From Ruegeria meonggei (lineage in GTDB: Bacteria > Pseudomonadota > Alphaproteobacteria > Rhodobacterales > Rhodobacteraceae), in assembly GCF_900172215.1 (NCBI RefSeq), contig NZ_FWFP01000004.1, positions 248,001 to 312,000 on the forward strand: a stretch of DNA of 64,000 bases. Direction: 5' to 3'. Made by a program: the position numbers and the translations under genes. The notes below the pieces were generated by a model. The model was not told the DNA's origin, ran no database searches, and saw only the letters and a program-made list of their open reading frames with translations. Shown piece by piece: positions 18,271 through 27,787 of this stretch; the stretch's first letter is position 1, and the number at the start of each line of letters is the position of its first letter.

Positions 18271-18732
18271 CTGTTTTCCGGGACGGTCCGTGAAAACATC
18301 AACAGCGGTGCCGTTCGCCCGCTTGACAGGGACCTGATCCATGCGGGCAAAGTGGCGGGTGTCGAGGAATTCGTTGCCTACAACCCAAACGGTTATGATC
18401 TGAAGCTGGCAGAGCGTGGCGAAGGCCTGTCTGGCGGACAGCGTCAGGCTATTGCCCTGGCCCGCGCATTGATTGGCCGCCCCCCAGTCCTGCTGCTGGA
18501 TGAACCAACCAGTGCAATGGACGTGAAAACCGAGGCAGACGTGATCAAACGTCTCAAACAAGCAACAGAAGATACGACAATGGCAATCGTAACACACCGC
18601 ACCAGCCTGTTGGAACTGGTGGACCGCGTGATTGTCATTGAAGGTGGGCGCATTGCCGCGGACGGACCCAAAAGCTTGCTTGCACAACACGCCCGTAAAG
18701 CTCGGAGGCATCTGAATGTCGCGGCATCCTGA
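18271..18732 (+). pseudogene. C-terminal remnant of a second type I secretion ATPase (LapB-like NBD)
   Basis: From about 18271 the plus strand reads LFSGTVRENI, ERGEGLSGGQRQAIALARAL and VLLLDEPTSAMD, the last 153 residues of a LapB/HlyB-type nucleotide-binding domain. The membrane domain and Walker A are missing; upstream sequence in this frame is the antisense of the RTX gene. The 3' end is intact and still overlaps the next adaptor gene, as in complete operons. It looks like the survivor of a deletion that also removed the 5' end of the divergent RTX gene. Confidence 0.8.
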
Positions 18733-20026
18733 CCTCGCCCTCCTGGCGCGTGAAATGCGCGGACGCTCTCCAATACGTGGCTCACTGCTTTTGCTGGTGA
18801 TTTGTTCTTGCCTGACCGCCATGGTGTTTTGGGCCCATCTGGCGGAACTGGACGACGTCACACGTGTTGACGGGCGGATTGTCCCCTCGGCGGATATTCA
18901 GGTCATCGAGGCCACCGAACCCGGCGTCTTGCAATCATTGAACACACGCGAAGGGCAAGTGGTCGACAAAGGCATGCTTTTGATGGAGTTCGATACCACT
19001 CAAATCCAAAGCCAGCTTAGTCAGGAACAACAACGCGCATATGGCCTGATGGCACGAGCGCAAAGGTTGCAGGCTGAAATCGACGAGGCGGAACTGTCTT
19101 TCGAGGCAGCGCTGATCAAAGGGGCTCCGAAGATCGTGAAATCGGAAACTGCTTTGTATCAAGGCCGTCAATCGGAATTGCACGCAGAAATCGCAATCCT
19201 TGAGCGGCAAAGGCAGCAACGGCATCAGGAATACGAAGAAGGCTTGGTAGATCGAGTAACCGCCGGCGAAACGCTCAGTTTACTGGCAGAAGAGCGCGCG
19301 ATGATGGAACCTTTGGTCGAAAAGCGAATGGAACCGGCAACGACCCTGCTCACCTTACGCCGCAGCGAAGCAGAGTGGGAGGGCCACAAAACGCGAGCAG
19401 AGGCTGCGACCAACAGGCTGAAAACCGGGCTGGACGAAATTGATGATCGCATCCGGGCGACCCGCAGCAGATTTCGAAGCGCTGCCCTGACGGATTTGGC
19501 ACTGGCCACAGCCGAACTGGCAGCGCTTCAACCGGTCTTGCCTGCCCTGCAAGACCGGGCCGCGCGAGCGCAGGTCAGGTCGCCGGTCCGAGGTATTGTC
19601 AATCATATCCACCGCTCAACGGTCGGAGGGATGGCACGCAGTGGAGAAGAATTGATCGAAATCGTGCCATTGAATGATACACTTCTGGTTGAAGCCTATG
19701 TCCGTCCAGAGGACATCGCCTTTTTGCACGCCGACCAGCCTGTCAAAGTCAAAATTACGGCCTATGACTTTGCTCGGTACGGGGCGCTGAACGGTGTGAT
19801 AACGCGCATCGGTGCGGACACCATCACGCGATCAGAACGTAACGACGAAGAGGTGTTCGTAGTTGAAATCGAAACAAGCAACTCGATGCTGGACGCGAAC
19901 GGCGTCGCCGTTGAGATTATTCCGGGGATGATTGCCGAAGTTGATATTTTATCCGGCAAGAAGACGGTGTTGGAGTACTTGCTGCAACCTGTTGTAAAAG
20001 TGAAAGACCGAGCGCTTCGGGAATGA
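18716..20026 (+). CDS. Type I secretion periplasmic adaptor (HlyD/LapC family)
   Basis: 436 residues with an N-terminal membrane helix (about 22-42), the lipoyl half VIEATEPGVLQSLNTREGQVV, a long coiled coil (about 90-270), the second half RAQVRSPVRGIVNHI, and the C-terminal VEIIPGMIAEVDIL motif of HlyD adaptors. GGAGG stands 7 bases before the ATG, which lies inside the end of the truncated ATPase gene. The gene seems intact, but its ATPase partner is broken, so it may be unused or may pair with another ATPase. Confidence 0.87.
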   Translation: MSRHPDLALLAREMRGRSPIRGSLLLLVICSCLTAMVFWAHLAELDDVTRVDGRIVPSADIQVIEATEPGVLQSLNTREGQVVDKGMLLMEFDTTQIQSQLSQEQQRAYGLMARAQRLQAEIDEAELSFEAALIKGAPKIVKSETALYQGRQSELHAEIAILERQRQQRHQEYEEGLVDRVTAGETLSLLAEERAMMEPLVEKRMEPATTLLTLRRSEAEWEGHKTRAEAATNRLKTGLDEIDDRIRATRSRFRSAALTDLALATAELAALQPVLPALQDRAARAQVRSPVRGIVNHIHRSTVGGMARSGEELIEIVPLNDTLLVEAYVRPEDIAFLHADQPVKVKITAYDFARYGALNGVITRIGADTITRSERNDEEVFVVEIETSNSMLDANGVAVEIIPGMIAEVDILSGKKTVLEYLLQPVVKVKDRALRE

Positions 20027-20082
20027 GAATTACGCCTCGTCAAACACAAAACGCCCCAAAACGTTACCAAAATCTCTGCCGA

Positions 20083-21849
20083 TTAAGACGCGGGCTGTTT
20101 GAACTGCTGATCAAACAGCCTTCGGAAAGCCCCACCTTTCTTGATCAAGGTGTCAAGGTTCCCTTCCTCAATTACTTCACCTTCCTGAATGACGACGATG
20201 TTGTCAGCCTCAAGGACCGTCGAAAGCCGATGCGCAATTACGATGGTTGTTACGTTCTTGGTCAATTTATCCAATGCGGCTTTTACCAGAGCCTCCGATT
20301 CCGCATCAAGCGCACTGGTGGCTTCGTCCAGAAGTAGAATTTCGGATTTGCGCAGAATAGCTCGAGCAATAGCCAGGCGCTGTTTTTGACCGCCGGACAA
20401 AAACGCACCGTTCTCGCCAACCTCGGTATCATACCCATGGTGTAACTTGGAAATGAAGTCATGCGCATGCGCCGCGCGCGCGGCCTCCATCACTTCTTCA
20501 TCTGTCGCAGCGGGGTTCGCAAAACGAAGGTTCTCCATCACTGTTGCAGAGAACAAAAACGTTTCCTGACCAACATATGAGATCTTTCGGCGCAAAGAGG
20601 CGAAGGTGACACCATGCAAATCCTGATCGTCAATTTCAACTGTGCCACTGGCCGGGTCATAAAACCGCATGATTAACCCGAAGATTGTAGACTTTCCTCC
20701 GCCGGACTGCCCAACCAGAGCAGTCGTCTTTCCAGCCTCGAAAGTCATGTTCATATTGTTGATAACCTTCGGTTTTCCGTGGTATCCAAAGGTCAAGTTT
20801 TTCAGGCGGATTTTACCCGGCCCTGAGCTCAGTTCTTTAGCATCAGGGCTTTCGCGCATAGGCTCTTCTTGATCCAGAAGTTCGAACATCATGCCAATGG
20901 GAACCAGCGTTGTTTCAATCACAACGCGCATTTTCGACAACCGTTTCGCGGGCTCGTAGGCCATTAGCAGTGCGGTAATAAACGACATCAGCTGTCCGGC
21001 CGTCGTAGGCTGACTTCCTGCGAAGCCCACAGTACTGATGATCAGGACCCCTGCGACGGCCAAGCCTGCGAGAAATTCCATCAATGGGCTAGCAACGGAC
21101 TGTAACTTGGAGATCGAGTTTGCTCGCTGCTCAACCGATCTGATCGCGCCGTTCATGCGCTGACTCATGTGATCTTCAAGCGCCAAAACCTTGATGATGG
21201 TAATGCCACCTGAGGTCTCTTGCATGACTTTGATAATTTCCGACAGCGCCTTCATTTCGGACTGCATAATCGCCCGAACGCTTTTCAGCAGAAAACGGAC
21301 ACCAAACATTGCAATCGGACCGACCACAAAAAACAAGACTGACAGCATCGGTTGCTGATAGACCATGACTACCACGAGCCCAACCAACGTTAGTGCATCG
21401 CGAACAAAGCCGGTAACGATAACATCAACCAGCCGCCTGGCCGCCTGGGCCCCTTGCGTGACGCGCATCAGCAAACTGGATGATTCCGTTCTTTCAAAAA
21501 AGCCGACGCCGCGCTTGATCAGCTTGGCAAAAAGCCGCTCTTGTTGCACGGCGATTATTCGGTTTCCGGCGCGCGCCAGGAAAATCGCCTGCACATACGA
21601 CGCTGCAGCTTTGCAGAAAAACAGCGAAGCGACTGCTCCGGCAACCAGATAAACTTGGGATCGCTTGTCTGGTTCGGTCATCGTGTTGACAATGTTTTCC
21701 ATCATCCACGCGGTGCCGGCGGTTGTCGCGGCCACCAGGACCATCGCAATCATCGCTATCCCGTACAACCACCCCTGATTTCGGAGGCTTTCGCCCAAAA
21801 GGCGGCCGATATGACCAGAACGCCATCTCGTCCAGGCTTCTTTGATCAT
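20083..21849 (-). CDS. MsbA-like ABC exporter (fused TMD-NBD)
   Basis: 588 residues from ATG 21849 (GGAGAG 4 bases upstream). Six membrane helices lie within residues 25-310. The NBD carries Walker A GQSGGGKST near 380, signature LSGGQKQR and Walker B EILLLDEATSALD. No peptidase domain. The family exports lipids, drugs or peptides as homodimers. It stands alone, convergent with the second HlyD gene, so its cargo is unknown; lipid A or another lipid is one option. It could also export a RiPP product, though the gap from the YcaO cluster makes that speculative. Confidence 0.85.
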   Translation of the reverse strand: MIKEAWTRWRSGHIGRLLGESLRNQGWLYGIAMIAMVLVAATTAGTAWMMENIVNTMTEPDKRSQVYLVAGAVASLFFCKAAASYVQAIFLARAGNRIIAVQQERLFAKLIKRGVGFFERTESSSLLMRVTQGAQAARRLVDVIVTGFVRDALTLVGLVVVMVYQQPMLSVLFFVVGPIAMFGVRFLLKSVRAIMQSEMKALSEIIKVMQETSGGITIIKVLALEDHMSQRMNGAIRSVEQRANSISKLQSVASPLMEFLAGLAVAGVLIISTVGFAGSQPTTAGQLMSFITALLMAYEPAKRLSKMRVVIETTLVPIGMMFELLDQEEPMRESPDAKELSSGPGKIRLKNLTFGYHGKPKVINNMNMTFEAGKTTALVGQSGGGKSTIFGLIMRFYDPASGTVEIDDQDLHGVTFASLRRKISYVGQETFLFSATVMENLRFANPAATDEEVMEAARAAHAHDFISKLHHGYDTEVGENGAFLSGGQKQRLAIARAILRKSEILLLDEATSALDAESEALVKAALDKLTKNVTTIVIAHRLSTVLEADNIVVIQEGEVIEEGNLDTLIKKGGAFRRLFDQQFKQPAS

Positions 21850-22128
21850 TCTTCTCTCCAAAAACCTTTAGTCGTTTTAACGCTCAAGCGTGGTGCAGCC
21901 ATTTCTATTTCAAGCGGCATATAAAAGCAGAGCATGCCAGACACTCGGGATGCTGTTAGTTATGCGCGCCAGTCGCAAGAATCCATAGCGTGCTTACAGA
22001 TAATGCCGTTTGTTGTGTCAATGTCAGGGCTTGCCTCACAAGACTTTAATCTATCTCCATGTTTTTAAAAGATAACCACATAAAGTTCTATCAGAATCTC
22101 GGTGCAAGAGCCCTGCCCCATAAGCATT

Positions 22129-22830
22129 TTATCGCCAATCAACATCTCCCAGAAAAATGTAACCGGCGCCATAGATCGTCTTGATCAGACGCGGATTTTT
22201 CGGATCCTCCTGCAGTTTAGTGCGCAGTCGGGAAATACGCACGTCCATCGCACGGTCGAAACTGTCACCTGCTGCTCCGCCCAATGCTTCCTGCATTTGC
22301 GCTCGGCTAATCAAGCGTTTTGGACTGTCCAGAAACAACCTCAAAACCTCGCCTTCTGCATGGCTGAACGGTGTTTCTGCACCCTTGCCGTCCTCGAGTA
22401 CATAACGGTCGAAATGCGCGGTCCATCCGTTGAACCTGGCGATATCAGATTGGGTGGTCTGCGTTCGTGGCGACCGCAATCTGGCGCGGATACGGGCAAC
22501 GACTTCGGCCGGGTCAAACGGTTTGGTTATGTAATCATCCGCCCCCAGCTCGAGCCCGGTGACACGGTCCTGAACCTGCGCGCGACCCGATATGATGATG
22601 ACCGCAGCCCCCTGTTCCAGCGCCAACCGATGAACCAGCGCCAGCCCATCAGTATCCGGCAAAGACAGGTCCACCAAACAGACATCCGGAGTTACGCGTT
22701 TCAGGGACGCTTCGAATTCTCGGGCCCGAGAGAAGCTCTGCGTGCGAAATCCAGCATCCTCAAGGGTATCGGTCAGGATGCGCCTAATCTCGGGTTCATC
22801 ATCAACAATTGTGACCAGCGGTTGTGTCAT
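22129..22830 (-). CDS. OmpR-family response regulator
   Basis: 233 residues. The receiver domain 1-120 has acidic residues D10/D11, phosphoacceptor D54 (CLVDLSLPD) and conserved Lys in DDYITKPFDP. A winged-helix DNA-binding domain follows from about 135 (SHAEGEVLRLFLDSP, DVRISRLRTKLQEDP, IKTIYGAGYIF). Its ATG at 22830 overlaps the stop of the upstream hybrid kinase gene (ATGA), so the two form a co-translated pair. A longer frame to 22959 only covers kinase sequence. Confidence 0.92.
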   Translation of the reverse strand: MTQPLVTIVDDEPEIRRILTDTLEDAGFRTQSFSRAREFEASLKRVTPDVCLVDLSLPDTDGLALVHRLALEQGAAVIIISGRAQVQDRVTGLELGADDYITKPFDPAEVVARIRARLRSPRTQTTQSDIARFNGWTAHFDRYVLEDGKGAETPFSHAEGEVLRLFLDSPKRLISRAQMQEALGGAAGDSFDRAMDVRISRLRTKLQEDPKNPRLIKTIYGAGYIFLGDVDWR

Positions 22831-24725
22831 CAGGCAGCCTCGCTTCGGATCAGGGCAGATAGTTGAGCCTTGGTAAATGGTTTGCGCAAGACCGGAGCTA
22901 GTGTCAGCGCCTGGCGGTGCAGCGGGTCGGAATACGGCAAGGACGTCATAAGAATACACGGCAGAACAGAACGCAGTTTCGTCAGCAGGTCCAGACCAGT
23001 ACCCTGCCCCTCCAGACGAATGTCGGACAAGACGAGCGTGATGTTTTTAATGTCCGCAGTCAGAGCCAAGGCTTCATCACATGACGTTGCCTCGATCACA
23101 GTAAAGCCCAGATCTACCAGCATGTCCCGAAACTGCCCACGCAGTTCGTCATTGTCTTCAACCAACAGCACCAGGCCGTCATGGGCAGACGGTGCAGGTC
23201 GGTACGGCAGGCGCAAGATGACGGATGCACCTGAAGGAGTATTACGCAAACTCAGATCGCCCCCGGCCAGTTTCACAGTGTCATAAACCATGGGCAGGCC
23301 CAGACCCGACCCTTTACTGCCTTTGGTGGTGAAAAAAGGATTCATGGCCTTTTCCAACGCGTCATCGGAAAAGCCCGACCCCGTGTCTGACACAGAAATC
23401 TCGATCCAGATTGCACCGATTCTATGGGCACTGATGGTAATCTGACCAAAGCCGCCGCAGGCATCACGTGCATTCAGAACCAGGTTAAGCAAAGCATCCT
23501 GCATCATGCCCGGATCCAGCATCATCGCTTCGTCTGGCAAAGTGTTGACCACTGACAATCCGACCCCACGCGGCAAAGAAGGTGAGGCCAGAATGCGCAG
23601 GTCCTCCAACAGGCCTCGCATATCCGTTGCTTTAGGTTGCGGCGTCCGATTTCCAGTCATGTCGGCAATTCGGTTCAGCAATTGCCCGCCTCGCCGCGCG
23701 GTCTGCTGCGTCGCTGCCACAAGCTCACGTGCGTCCTCGGATAAGTCCATCTTTTTCAGACGGGATTGCATGCCCAGTATGATCGTCAACAGGTTGGAAA
23801 AGTCATGCGCAAGCCCGCTGGTCATCTGCGCCGCCATCTCGCGTCGCCGGGTTTGTTGCAGTGCGACACGGGCCTGAGTTTCCTCGGTAATATCAACGGA
23901 CATCACGTATACACCGCCGTCACCATCCGGGGTGAACGAGACACGAATGCGCCGCGAATCCTGATCTTCGGTAAACTCAAACACCGAGGTTTCACCGCCA
24001 TATGCCGTTTGCAGATGCGGTTCGACACGCGTGAACGCCGTCGACCCCAACGCTTGGGAAATGTGCATACCCAAAATGTCAGACGGACGACCGGGCAGGA
24101 CCGAACTGAGACGCCGGTTGGAGTAGTCGTACCGCCCATGACGATCCAGATGCGCGATATGGGCCGGCATCATTTCTGTCGTCATGCGTGTGCGGGCTTC
24201 GATCTCGGTCAGTTGACGCTTGGCCTCTTCCAGTGCTGCGTTGGTCGCGGCAAGCTTTCGGTTGGCCGCCGACAGTTCTTCGGCGCGGGTCAGCAACTGG
24301 TCGGACAGTTCCTCGGACCTTGCGCGCAACAGCGCCTCGGCCTGTTTGGTGTTGGTGATGTCGGTGTAAACCGCAACCCAACCCCCTTTTGGCAACGGCG
24401 CCCCTTCGACCGAGATGACCTGGCCATCGGCCCGCACACGTTCCATATAGTGAGGTTCAAATGCCAGAGCCTGTTTGACGCGTTGTTCCACCATATCTTC
24501 GACATCTTCGGTCGCGCCGTATTCGCCTCTGGACGCCAGAAACTGGATTGTATCCCGGAACAAAGCCCCGGGCTGGACCAGCTCGTCCGGAAGGCTGAAC
24601 ATCACCTGAAACGGACGATTGCTGACCACCAGCCGCAACTCGCTGTCATAAATCGACAGCGCCTGTCCGATCAGATTCAGACCGGCTGTTGTCATCTCTT
24701 TGATATGGTGTTCGGTAATTTCCAA
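22830..24725 (-). CDS. PAS-domain hybrid sensor histidine kinase with C-terminal receiver
   Basis: About 631 residues. First comes a PAS-type sensor (SIYDSELRLVVSNRPFQVMF), then a coiled coil rich in Glu/Ala/Leu and a second PAS (about 180-290). The phosphoacceptor box follows (GLAHDFSNLLTIILG, the HDFxN type of NtrB/CckA-like kinases), then an ATPase domain (DTGSGFSDDAL, KGSGLGLPMVYD), and a receiver at the end (VLLVEDNDE, LVLSDIRLEG). No membrane helix, so it senses inside the cell. The start is inferred: TTG 24725 has GGGGAGG 6 bases upstream; GTG 24731 is an alternative. The open frame continues upstream without family sequence. Downstream partner is the OmpR-type regulator. Confidence 0.87.
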   Translation of the reverse strand: MEITEHHIKEMTTAGLNLIGQALSIYDSELRLVVSNRPFQVMFSLPDELVQPGALFRDTIQFLASRGEYGATEDVEDMVEQRVKQALAFEPHYMERVRADGQVISVEGAPLPKGGWVAVYTDITNTKQAEALLRARSEELSDQLLTRAEELSAANRKLAATNAALEEAKRQLTEIEARTRMTTEMMPAHIAHLDRHGRYDYSNRRLSSVLPGRPSDILGMHISQALGSTAFTRVEPHLQTAYGGETSVFEFTEDQDSRRIRVSFTPDGDGGVYVMSVDITEETQARVALQQTRRREMAAQMTSGLAHDFSNLLTIILGMQSRLKKMDLSEDARELVAATQQTARRGGQLLNRIADMTGNRTPQPKATDMRGLLEDLRILASPSLPRGVGLSVVNTLPDEAMMLDPGMMQDALLNLVLNARDACGGFGQITISAHRIGAIWIEISVSDTGSGFSDDALEKAMNPFFTTKGSKGSGLGLPMVYDTVKLAGGDLSLRNTPSGASVILRLPYRPAPSAHDGLVLLVEDNDELRGQFRDMLVDLGFTVIEATSCDEALALTADIKNITLVLSDIRLEGQGTGLDLLTKLRSVLPCILMTSLPYSDPLHRQALTLAPVLRKPFTKAQLSALIRSEAA

Positions 24726-24832
24726 AGTCACCCTCCCCGCCCCATATCCGTAGCACCGGAGCGACCACAGGTGTAGAGGGCACGGTCGCGACACTTTGCG
24801 ACCCCTGACAATGGTACTTTGTCGGCGTGCAG

Positions 24833-26365
24833 TCAGTATCGAGGCGTAGATTTCGGCCCGTCTTTGGTGATCGAATGCAGGGATAGCGTGTGATCCATGT
24901 TGCGCATCCGATGTCGCAACATTTGGCGACTCAGGCGGGCCAGGTCCGTCGCGTATTCGGGGATTTCCGCGACATTCTCCATTTCCCCTTTCCCCTGATT
25001 GTCGAAAAGAAGTGATGGCATGTCCGCCGCAAACTCTACCAGAGTGAACCGCTCGTCCCGCAGGATGCCCAGGCAGGAATTGCTGTGACCTGTTCGCAGC
25101 TCTTGTTGCCACAGCGTCGGTGTCTGAGGGTCCGAAAAGTCCAGTTCGCTAAAGGAATACGTGCGCCAGTCCTTCGGCACCTGACCTTTCAGCAGAGGCA
25201 TCAGTGACCGCCCATCCATCGCGTTTGGGATGGGTTGACCGACCCAATTCAGAATGGTTGGCGTGACATCGATGGACTCGGTCGGGACGGTGACGACCGA
25301 CCCGGCTTGTGCCTGATCACCGGGCACCCGGATGATCAGCGGAATATGATAGGCCGCATCATAGACCGACATTTTGCCCCAGCTGTGCCGGTCCCCCAGC
25401 ATCTCACCGTGATCTGCGGTGATGACCACCAAAGTATTATCGTATTGACCGCTGTCCTTCAGGAACTGCACGACACGACCTATGTGGTGATCAACCTCGG
25501 TCGCCAATCCAAGGTAGACCGCCCGCAAGGTCTGGATGTTCTCGGTGGTTGGTTCGACATTGTCAAAACCCTCAACAACATCGGTAGGCGTTTGTTTGTC
25601 CATTGTCGGACCGAAGAACGGATGCAGGGCCAACTCGTCCTCCCGGTCGGGGAATCCCGCTGGCAGAGGCAGGGTCGATCCGTCATACATCACGTTGTAA
25701 GGCGCCGGCGCGACCAGCGGTGGATGTGGCCGGATATAGGTCAGATGCGCAAACCAGTTCTGCCCAACAAAAGGCGCCATGCCGGTCACGAATGAATCAG
25801 TCAGAAACGCGGTGTCGCTGTCTTCTGCCCGGTACAGCGCGGGATCGTTCAGGCGTGGCGCACCACCGGTTGGCGAAACCGGGGAATGCACGTCCCAGTA
25901 ATCTTCGAACGCATAGCCTTTTTGCATCAGATGCGCACGCCAGGGATAGGATTCCTCAAGCCGCATTTCGAGCATTTCGTGGAACCCGGCCATCGGGTGT
26001 TCATAAGATTTTAGGATCGGATCGTTGTGATGGTGCGCACGTGGATCGGCAGAGGTATCAGTATACCCGAACAACATCGGCAGATAGTCGGCCTTGCGCA
26101 TCTCGGTCGCGATGTTTGGAATATCATGGCGCAAAGGCGTTCCGTTGCGAACGGACCGGTGGTTCATCGCATATTGCCCCGTCAGGATCGAGGCACGCGA
26201 CGGACCGCAGGGGTTGGTCACCGAGAAATGCCGCTCAAACGTGACCGCTTCGTTCATAAAGGCGCGCAGGTTCGGTAAGTCGATATACTCTGCCAGGGCT
26301 CCGTTCAGGCAATCAGCCCGCAATTGGTCAATGATTATGAAGAGGACATTGCCGTCTTGCTGCAT
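24833..26365 (-). CDS. Sulfatase-superfamily hydrolase, phosphonate monoester hydrolase/phosphodiesterase-like
   Basis: 510 residues. The formylglycine motif CGPSR is at 53-57 (NPCGPSRASILTG), so Cys53 is the residue expected to be oxidised. Metal ligands include D13 (IIIDQLRAD) and a late ITADHGEMLGD. The overall course (NHRSVRNGTPL, FGYTDTSADPRAHHHNDP, and RMRNMDHTLSLH near the end) and the length match rhizobial phosphonate monoester hydrolases better than choline sulfatases. These enzymes hydrolyse phosphodiesters, phosphonate monoesters and sulfate esters promiscuously. No signal peptide, so probably cytoplasmic. No anaerobic or FGE maturase gene is adjacent. Arylsulfatase is an alternative name. 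Confidence 0.8.
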   Translation of the reverse strand: MQQDGNVLFIIIDQLRADCLNGALAEYIDLPNLRAFMNEAVTFERHFSVTNPCGPSRASILTGQYAMNHRSVRNGTPLRHDIPNIATEMRKADYLPMLFGYTDTSADPRAHHHNDPILKSYEHPMAGFHEMLEMRLEESYPWRAHLMQKGYAFEDYWDVHSPVSPTGGAPRLNDPALYRAEDSDTAFLTDSFVTGMAPFVGQNWFAHLTYIRPHPPLVAPAPYNVMYDGSTLPLPAGFPDREDELALHPFFGPTMDKQTPTDVVEGFDNVEPTTENIQTLRAVYLGLATEVDHHIGRVVQFLKDSGQYDNTLVVITADHGEMLGDRHSWGKMSVYDAAYHIPLIIRVPGDQAQAGSVVTVPTESIDVTPTILNWVGQPIPNAMDGRSLMPLLKGQVPKDWRTYSFSELDFSDPQTPTLWQQELRTGHSNSCLGILRDERFTLVEFAADMPSLLFDNQGKGEMENVAEIPEYATDLARLSRQMLRHRMRNMDHTLSLHSITKDGPKSTPRY

Positions 26366-26661
26366 CTTTTACCCCTTGATTCCACGCGTGTGGGTGTGTT
26401 GCAAACTCTGTCGTGGTTCCGGGGTTCCGGCAACCGAATTGTCGCGCCACGAGGCAGGGAATACAAACAAACGCGCGCGACGCAGTTTGGGCTTCGATGG
26501 ACTCTGTTCAGACAGGCAATTCGGTTTCGGACCTTGCAACCGATTGTTGTGTCAACGCGGTATCAGCAAACTGTCACACGGGTGCAATTGCGCCCGGACA
26601 ATTCCCTGTTCAAGGGCAAAAATGCGTTGCAGGTCAACGCGGTTTGGCTTCACATACGGCC

Positions 26662-27786
26662 ATGACGCAGCCAATGATACATTCGGACCGCGACTCCAAC
26701 GGTGTCTGTCTGCGGGTGACGGGAGAATTGCTGACGCAGTCTCTGGAAACCGTTGAACAGGCGTTTTCGGCGTTCCAACCCGATGGTGGCAATGTCACCG
26801 TTGATCTGTCTAAGATCGAAGCGCTGGATACCGGCGGTGCATGGCTAGTTGCGAATCTTGCGCGACGCGTCCGGGCCGCAGGGGCGCATGTAGCCTTCAA
26901 GGGCCTGAAACCGGCCCATTCTGCACTGTTGGATACGGTGGCTCAGAATATCCCGGATGAGCAGGGTGTTGAGGCCGAACACCGTAGTTTCGTTGATTGG
27001 GTCGCAAGCGTTGGCGAACGGTCTGTGGGGTCTTGGAACGACTCGATGTCGCTGCTGGGATTTCTGGGCCTGACGCTGCACCGTCTAGTTCGAACAATCC
27101 TGATGCCGCACCGGTTGCGCCGGGCTGCGCTGGTGTCTCAGATGGAGGAAACCGGGTTCAAGGCGATCCCGATTGTCGCGCTGATGGGGTTTCTAATCGG
27201 TGTTGTACTGGCCTTTCAGGGTGCCACGCAGCTTAAACAATTTGGCGCTGAGATATTTGTGGTTGAGCTGATCTCGATCTCGGTTCTGCGGGAACTGGGC
27301 ATCTTGCTGACGGCTATTATTGTCGCCGGTCGTTCCGGATCAGCCTTCACTGCTTCAATAGGATCGATGAAAGTACAAGAAGAGATCGACGCCATGCGCA
27401 CGCTGGGGCTGGACCCGATCGAAGTATTGGTGATCCCGCGGGTTGTTGCCCTGCTGATAATGCTGCCGATCCTTGGCTTTATTGCCGACATTTCCGCCCT
27501 GATCGGCGGCGGATTAATGAGCTGGATCGACCTTGACGTCAGCCCCGGCATGTTCATGACGCGGCTGAAGGAAAACACCGGTGTCTGGCAATTGGCCATC
27601 GGCATGATCAAAGCACCCTTCTTTGCCTTGGTAATTGGCGTCATAGCGTGCTGGCAGGCAATGCAGGTCAGAGGATCTGCCCAGAGTGTGGGTCAGAGGA
27701 CGACAGCTTCCGTGGTGCAGTCGATCTTTATGGTAATCGCGCTGGACGCCCTGTTCTCGATCTTCTTCTCAGTGATGGGGGTCTGA
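26662..27786 (+). CDS. mlaE: MlaE-type lipid ABC transporter permease with N-terminal STAS domain
   Basis: 374 residues from ATG 26662; the frame is open further upstream, but that part shows no family sequence. Residues 1-100 form a STAS domain (VTVDLSKIEALDTGGAWLV), normally the separate protein MlaB. The rest is the MlaE permease with about five helices and the conserved GFKAIPIVALMGFLIGVVLAF, VAGRSGSAFTASIG and EIDAMRTLGLDPIEVLVIPR segments. With MlaF and MlaD it moves phospholipids between inner and outer membranes. First gene of a four-gene operon. Confidence 0.92.
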   Translation: MTQPMIHSDRDSNGVCLRVTGELLTQSLETVEQAFSAFQPDGGNVTVDLSKIEALDTGGAWLVANLARRVRAAGAHVAFKGLKPAHSALLDTVAQNIPDEQGVEAEHRSFVDWVASVGERSVGSWNDSMSLLGFLGLTLHRLVRTILMPHRLRRAALVSQMEETGFKAIPIVALMGFLIGVVLAFQGATQLKQFGAEIFVVELISISVLRELGILLTAIIVAGRSGSAFTASIGSMKVQEEIDAMRTLGLDPIEVLVIPRVVALLIMLPILGFIADISALIGGGLMSWIDLDVSPGMFMTRLKENTGVWQLAIGMIKAPFFALVIGVIACWQAMQVRGSAQSVGQRTTASVVQSIFMVIALDALFSIFFSVMGV

Positions 27787-27787
27787 C

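Noticed and set aside
18271..18350. N-terminal 27 residues of the RTX frame as a real start
   Set aside because: This part is the exact antisense of conserved ATPase codons, so the open frame across the junction is accidental.
20083..21849. ABC exporter as a peptidase-containing bacteriocin transporter for the YcaO product
   Set aside because: No C39 peptidase domain, MsbA-like sequence, and separated from the cluster by about 7 kb; a role in peptide export is only speculative.
22102..22866. Plus-strand frame of 254 codons over the response regulator
   Set aside because: Antisense to a complete OmpR-type regulator with all key residues; no plausible protein character.
26413..26661. N-terminal extension of MlaE
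   Set aside because: The first 83 codons of the open frame lack family sequence and fit the intergenic region divergent from the hydrolase gene; the STAS domain starts at ATG 26662.
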